Below, piece by piece: positions 61,857-64,000 of a DNA stretch of 64,000 bases. Each line of letters begins with the position of its first letter. Position 1 is the first letter of the stretch. Under the pieces are notes generated by a model. The model was given only the letters and a program-made list of their open reading frames with translations. It made no database searches and was not told the DNA's origin. The DNA is taken from assembly GCF_018402035.1 (NCBI RefSeq), contig NZ_JAGYJN010000001.1:558001-622000 (forward strand), written 5' to 3'. The translations under genes and the position numbers were made by a program. Origin of the DNA: Roseicyclus sp. (GTDB taxonomy: Bacteria > Pseudomonadota > Alphaproteobacteria > Rhodobacterales > Rhodobacteraceae).

Positions 61857-62168
61857 GACCGCCTCCAACAGCTCAGCCCGCCCCTGCGCTTGGTTGGGGC
61901 GCGCCAAAAGCGACAGGATCGGGTGCACATCCATACGCTGCGCATCCTCGCGGCAGATCACGGGCAAGGCCGCCGCCGCCTCGGCGATCAAGCGCACGGC
62001 GCGAAAGCCCACGGGATTGCCCTGAAAGCCGTTGCGCGTCAGCGAAACCGTATCGCGCGGGCTCCAAGCCACGCGCCCAACGCTTCCCCAAACCGCCACG
62101 CGCGCGGCTGCCGATGCCTTTCTCTCAACCTGCGTTTCCTTGCCCTTATGAAATAATTTCAAACCCAT
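61857..62168 (-). pseudogene. GTA portal protein (g3-like), N-terminal 104 codons only
   Basis: Reads MGLKLFHKGKETQVERKASA, then GRVAWSPRDTVSLTRNGFQG and VGFRAVRLIAEAAAALPV, LARPNQAQGRAELLEAV, as in Rhodobacter GTA/phage HK97-type portal proteins (normally about 390-400 residues). After codon 104 the IS begins, and translation would run 15 IS-derived residues to a stop at 61812. ATG at 62168 is about 9 bases after GGAG. The remaining about 290 codons are not found on the other side of the IS. Confidence 0.88.
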
Positions 62169-62267
62169 GCACCGCACTCCTCAGGCAGAAAGAAAGACAG
62201 GGCAGCCCCAAGGTGCGCCCCGTGCCGACCCCGCGGGGCCATGGTTCATTCCAAAAATCGACCTCGG

Positions 62268-63567
62268 CTAGATCGCCCGGATCTGCGGGCTCAAGGCCCG
62301 CATGCCGGGTCGCAAAAGCCCATCGGTCAAAGCCCAGACCAAGGCGTCAAGTCGGTCAGGGCTGCCCCCACCCTCATAGCCACGCAGGGTCATCAGGCAC
62401 ATCTCGTCTTCCAGCATCGCCAACCCGCCCAGATGGCGCACCCGCCCCCTGCTCGTACAAAGCCGCGACAGGCTCGGCGCGCGCGGCCTTGCCGATGACC
62501 GCGCGCACAGGGCGCAAATTCACATGCGGATCGACCTGCCGCATGATCAGCCCGACCATATCGCCGCCCTGATTGACCTCGGCCACCATCCGCGTGGCCC
62601 CATGCCGATGATAGGCCGCCGCTGCAGCCTCGGCCCAAGCCATGGGGCTTGCGGCCTTGACGCTGGCATCTTCCAGCACGACCGCGCGCCATTCATGCGG
62701 ACCACCAATCTCTTCGATTGCCACCGCCACGATCCCACAAGCATCCGAGCGGGCATGGCCCGTCACCGGCGGATCAACCGCGATGATCACCCGCGCGTCT
62801 TCGGGGGCGTGATCAACCCTAAGCCCGTCCAACATGGCCCGCGTCCACAGCGCATCCTGCGCATCTTCCAATAGCTCGCCATCCAACTCCTGCCGGCCAA
62901 GCCGTGACTTGCCATAGCGCGCACGCACTTCGCGCAGGAAACTGGGCGCAAGATTGGCCCGGTTGGCCTCGGTCGCGGCTTGCGTCACCACCGTGCTGTT
63001 GCGCTGCAACAGCGATTTCAGAACCGCCACATTGCGCGGCGTCGTCGTCACCACCTGCCGGGGATGATCGCCCAACCGCAAACCGAATTGCAGCATATCC
63101 CACGTCTCTTGCCCTTTCGGCCATTTCGCCAGCTCGTCGGCCCAGGCCGCGTCGAACTGCGGCCCGCGCAGCGCCTCAGGGTCATGCGCCGAATAAAGCC
63201 GCGCCTCCGCCCCGTTGGGCCATTCCAACCGCCGCTCACCGGCAATCCAGCGCGGCGCACGGTCAGGCGGCGAACAGGCAATGATCCCGCTCTCGCCCTT
63301 CACCATCACCGCCAAGGCCTGATCATAGGTTTCGCCCACCAAGGCCAGCCTGCGCGCCTGCCCCGGTGCCGCCGCCGTTGGCCCCTCGACCATGGCGCGC
63401 ACCCATTCGGCACCCGCCCGCGTCTTGCCCGCACCGCGCCCACCCAAGATCACCCAGCTGGTCCATTCCCCATCGGGCGGCAACTGATGGGCCAAGGCCC
63501 AAAACTCGAACACATAGGGCAGCGCCGCCAAAGCCTCGTCACTCAACCCCTTCAGAAACGCATCCAT
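62268..63567 (-). pseudogene. GTA terminase large subunit (g2-like), frameshifted near its 3' end
   Basis: DNA-packaging motor of the gene transfer agent. Walker A is VILGGRGAGKTRAGAEW, Walker B FDAAWADELAKW, and the nuclease domain has RVIIAVDPPVTGHARSDACG. After AALYEQG the frame breaks in a run of five G (plus-strand C at 62445-62449). With four G the protein continues RVRHLGGLAMLEDEMCLMTL and GGSPDRLDALVWALTDGLLR to a TAG at 62268. As given it stops at 62374. Starts at 63567 (ATG), 63615 (GTG) or 63678 are possible. Mutation or sequencing error cannot be told apart. Confidence 0.85.
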
Positions 63568-63892
63568 CGTCGCGGGTGGCGCGCAAGCGAGCCAATCTGC
63601 GCCCGATCTCAGCACGGGCAGAATCGAGATCAAGCTGCCCTGTTCCACGTCGTGTATATCTCTGGCTTCCTGCATCACGCGCTTTCACCTCCACCTGAAG
63701 CGCAGTCTGAAAGGCGGCGGCAACTGCGCGCACATCCTTGACCACCTCGGTTGCATCGCCTTTGGGTGCCGCGCGTGCCGCGTCGAGCGCGCTCTCCAAC
63801 AGCTCGACCGCGACCTCCAGCGCTTTATAGGCCCGCGCCACTGTCCGGTCGGCCTGGGCGAGATCCTCACTCTCGGTCATGTTGTCGATCAT
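63539..63892 (-). CDS. GTA g1-like small protein (putative small terminase)
   Basis: A 117-residue, mostly helical, charged protein: MIDNMTESEDLAQADRTVAR, then ALEVAVELLESALDAARAAP and FQTALQVEVKARDAGSQRYT. It lies directly upstream of the terminase with a short overlap, the position of RcGTA orfg1. Its start ATG at 63892 is 7 bases after GAGG. Assignment rests on position and general character because g1 proteins diverge quickly. The GTA promoter should lie just to the right. Confidence 0.65.
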   Translation of the reverse strand: MIDNMTESEDLAQADRTVARAYKALEVAVELLESALDAARAAPKGDATEVVKDVRAVAAAFQTALQVEVKARDAGSQRYTRRGTGQLDLDSARAEIGRRLARLRATRDDGCVSEGVE

Positions 63893-64000
63893 CGAAGAAC
63901 CTCGCGTGGGAAACCCTCCCGGACACGAGCAGCACATGAGTTCGGATCAACGCACCTGTTTTGCACGTCAGGCACAAAAAACGGCCAGAGGATCAAACCC

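Noticed and set aside
63936..64000. A plus-strand ATG reading to the right window edge
   Set aside because: Only 21 codons are visible, with no recognisable protein; it overlaps the presumed GTA promoter region.

Overview
The window reads as chromosomal DNA of an alphaproteobacterium of the Rhodobacteraceae/Roseobacter lineage. GC is high (about 60-65% in most genes). Lineage markers are a 407-residue HemA-type 5-aminolevulinate synthase, an Irr-type Fur regulator beside fabA, the first genes of a Rhodobacter-type gene transfer agent (GTA), a tripartite tricarboxylate transporter and many FCD-type GntR regulators. Genes are dense, often join with 4-bp ATGA overlaps, and no CRISPR array or rRNA is present. 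All names come from reading the translated sequence; no database search was run.

Layout. 0-5 kb: a GT14-like glycosyltransferase cut by the window edge, a sulfotransferase, a PfkB sugar/nucleoside kinase coupled to nth, an AraC-HTH/Ogt alkyltransferase and an OmpA lipoprotein. 4.9-12.4 kb: two GntR regulators, (S)-ureidoglycine aminohydrolase (allE), an SDR lacking its catalytic Ser and Tyr, a tripartite tricarboxylate transporter and a COG2055 dehydrogenase, possibly a ureide or hydroxyacid uptake module. 12.6-17.5 kb: acyl-CoA genes (thioesterase, enoyl-CoA hydratase, class III CoA-transferase, GntR, malonyl-CoA synthetase). 17.7-22 kb: phnD-phnC-phnE followed by a GntP permease, with no C-P lyase genes. 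22-25.4 kb: a gene-poor stretch with a DUF882 protein and a tyrosine recombinase sitting between two 120-bp inverted repeats, one of which overlaps the 3' end of tRNA-Arg(CCG).

25.5-36.7 kb is mostly core: ispG, a RodZ-like protein, hemA, an M20 peptidase, a MATE pump, a NicO/DUF1007 metal-transport pair, a Flp-like peptide and parE. 36.7-38.4 kb is a scar: a small lower-GC ORF, a decayed REP-associated (RAYT) transposase, a 43-residue lysine-rich peptide and a frameshifted cytochrome c. 38.4-51.4 kb: an ABC-F protein, rplM-rpsI, a SLAC1/TehA channel, enoyl-CoA hydratase, Zn-ADH, pcaD-pcaB, an MFS pump preceded by a perfect 24-bp palindrome, a dehydratase-hydrolase-dehalogenase operon and an FKBP. 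51.4-60.5 kb: fabI, fabB, fabA (with a YdeI-like gene on the opposite strand between fabA and fabB), irr, a sulfatase, a glycosyltransferase, typA and cysE.

60.6-64 kb: an IS3-family element with a canonical -1 frameshift heptamer cuts GTA portal gene g3 after about 104 codons. GTA g1 and g2 remain to the right (g2 has a frameshift in a homopolymer), but no GTA DNA follows on the other side of the IS. The most unusual items are the integrase bracketed by inverted repeats at tRNA-Arg, the IS-truncated GTA head, several perfect intergenic palindromes and the SDR without catalytic residues.
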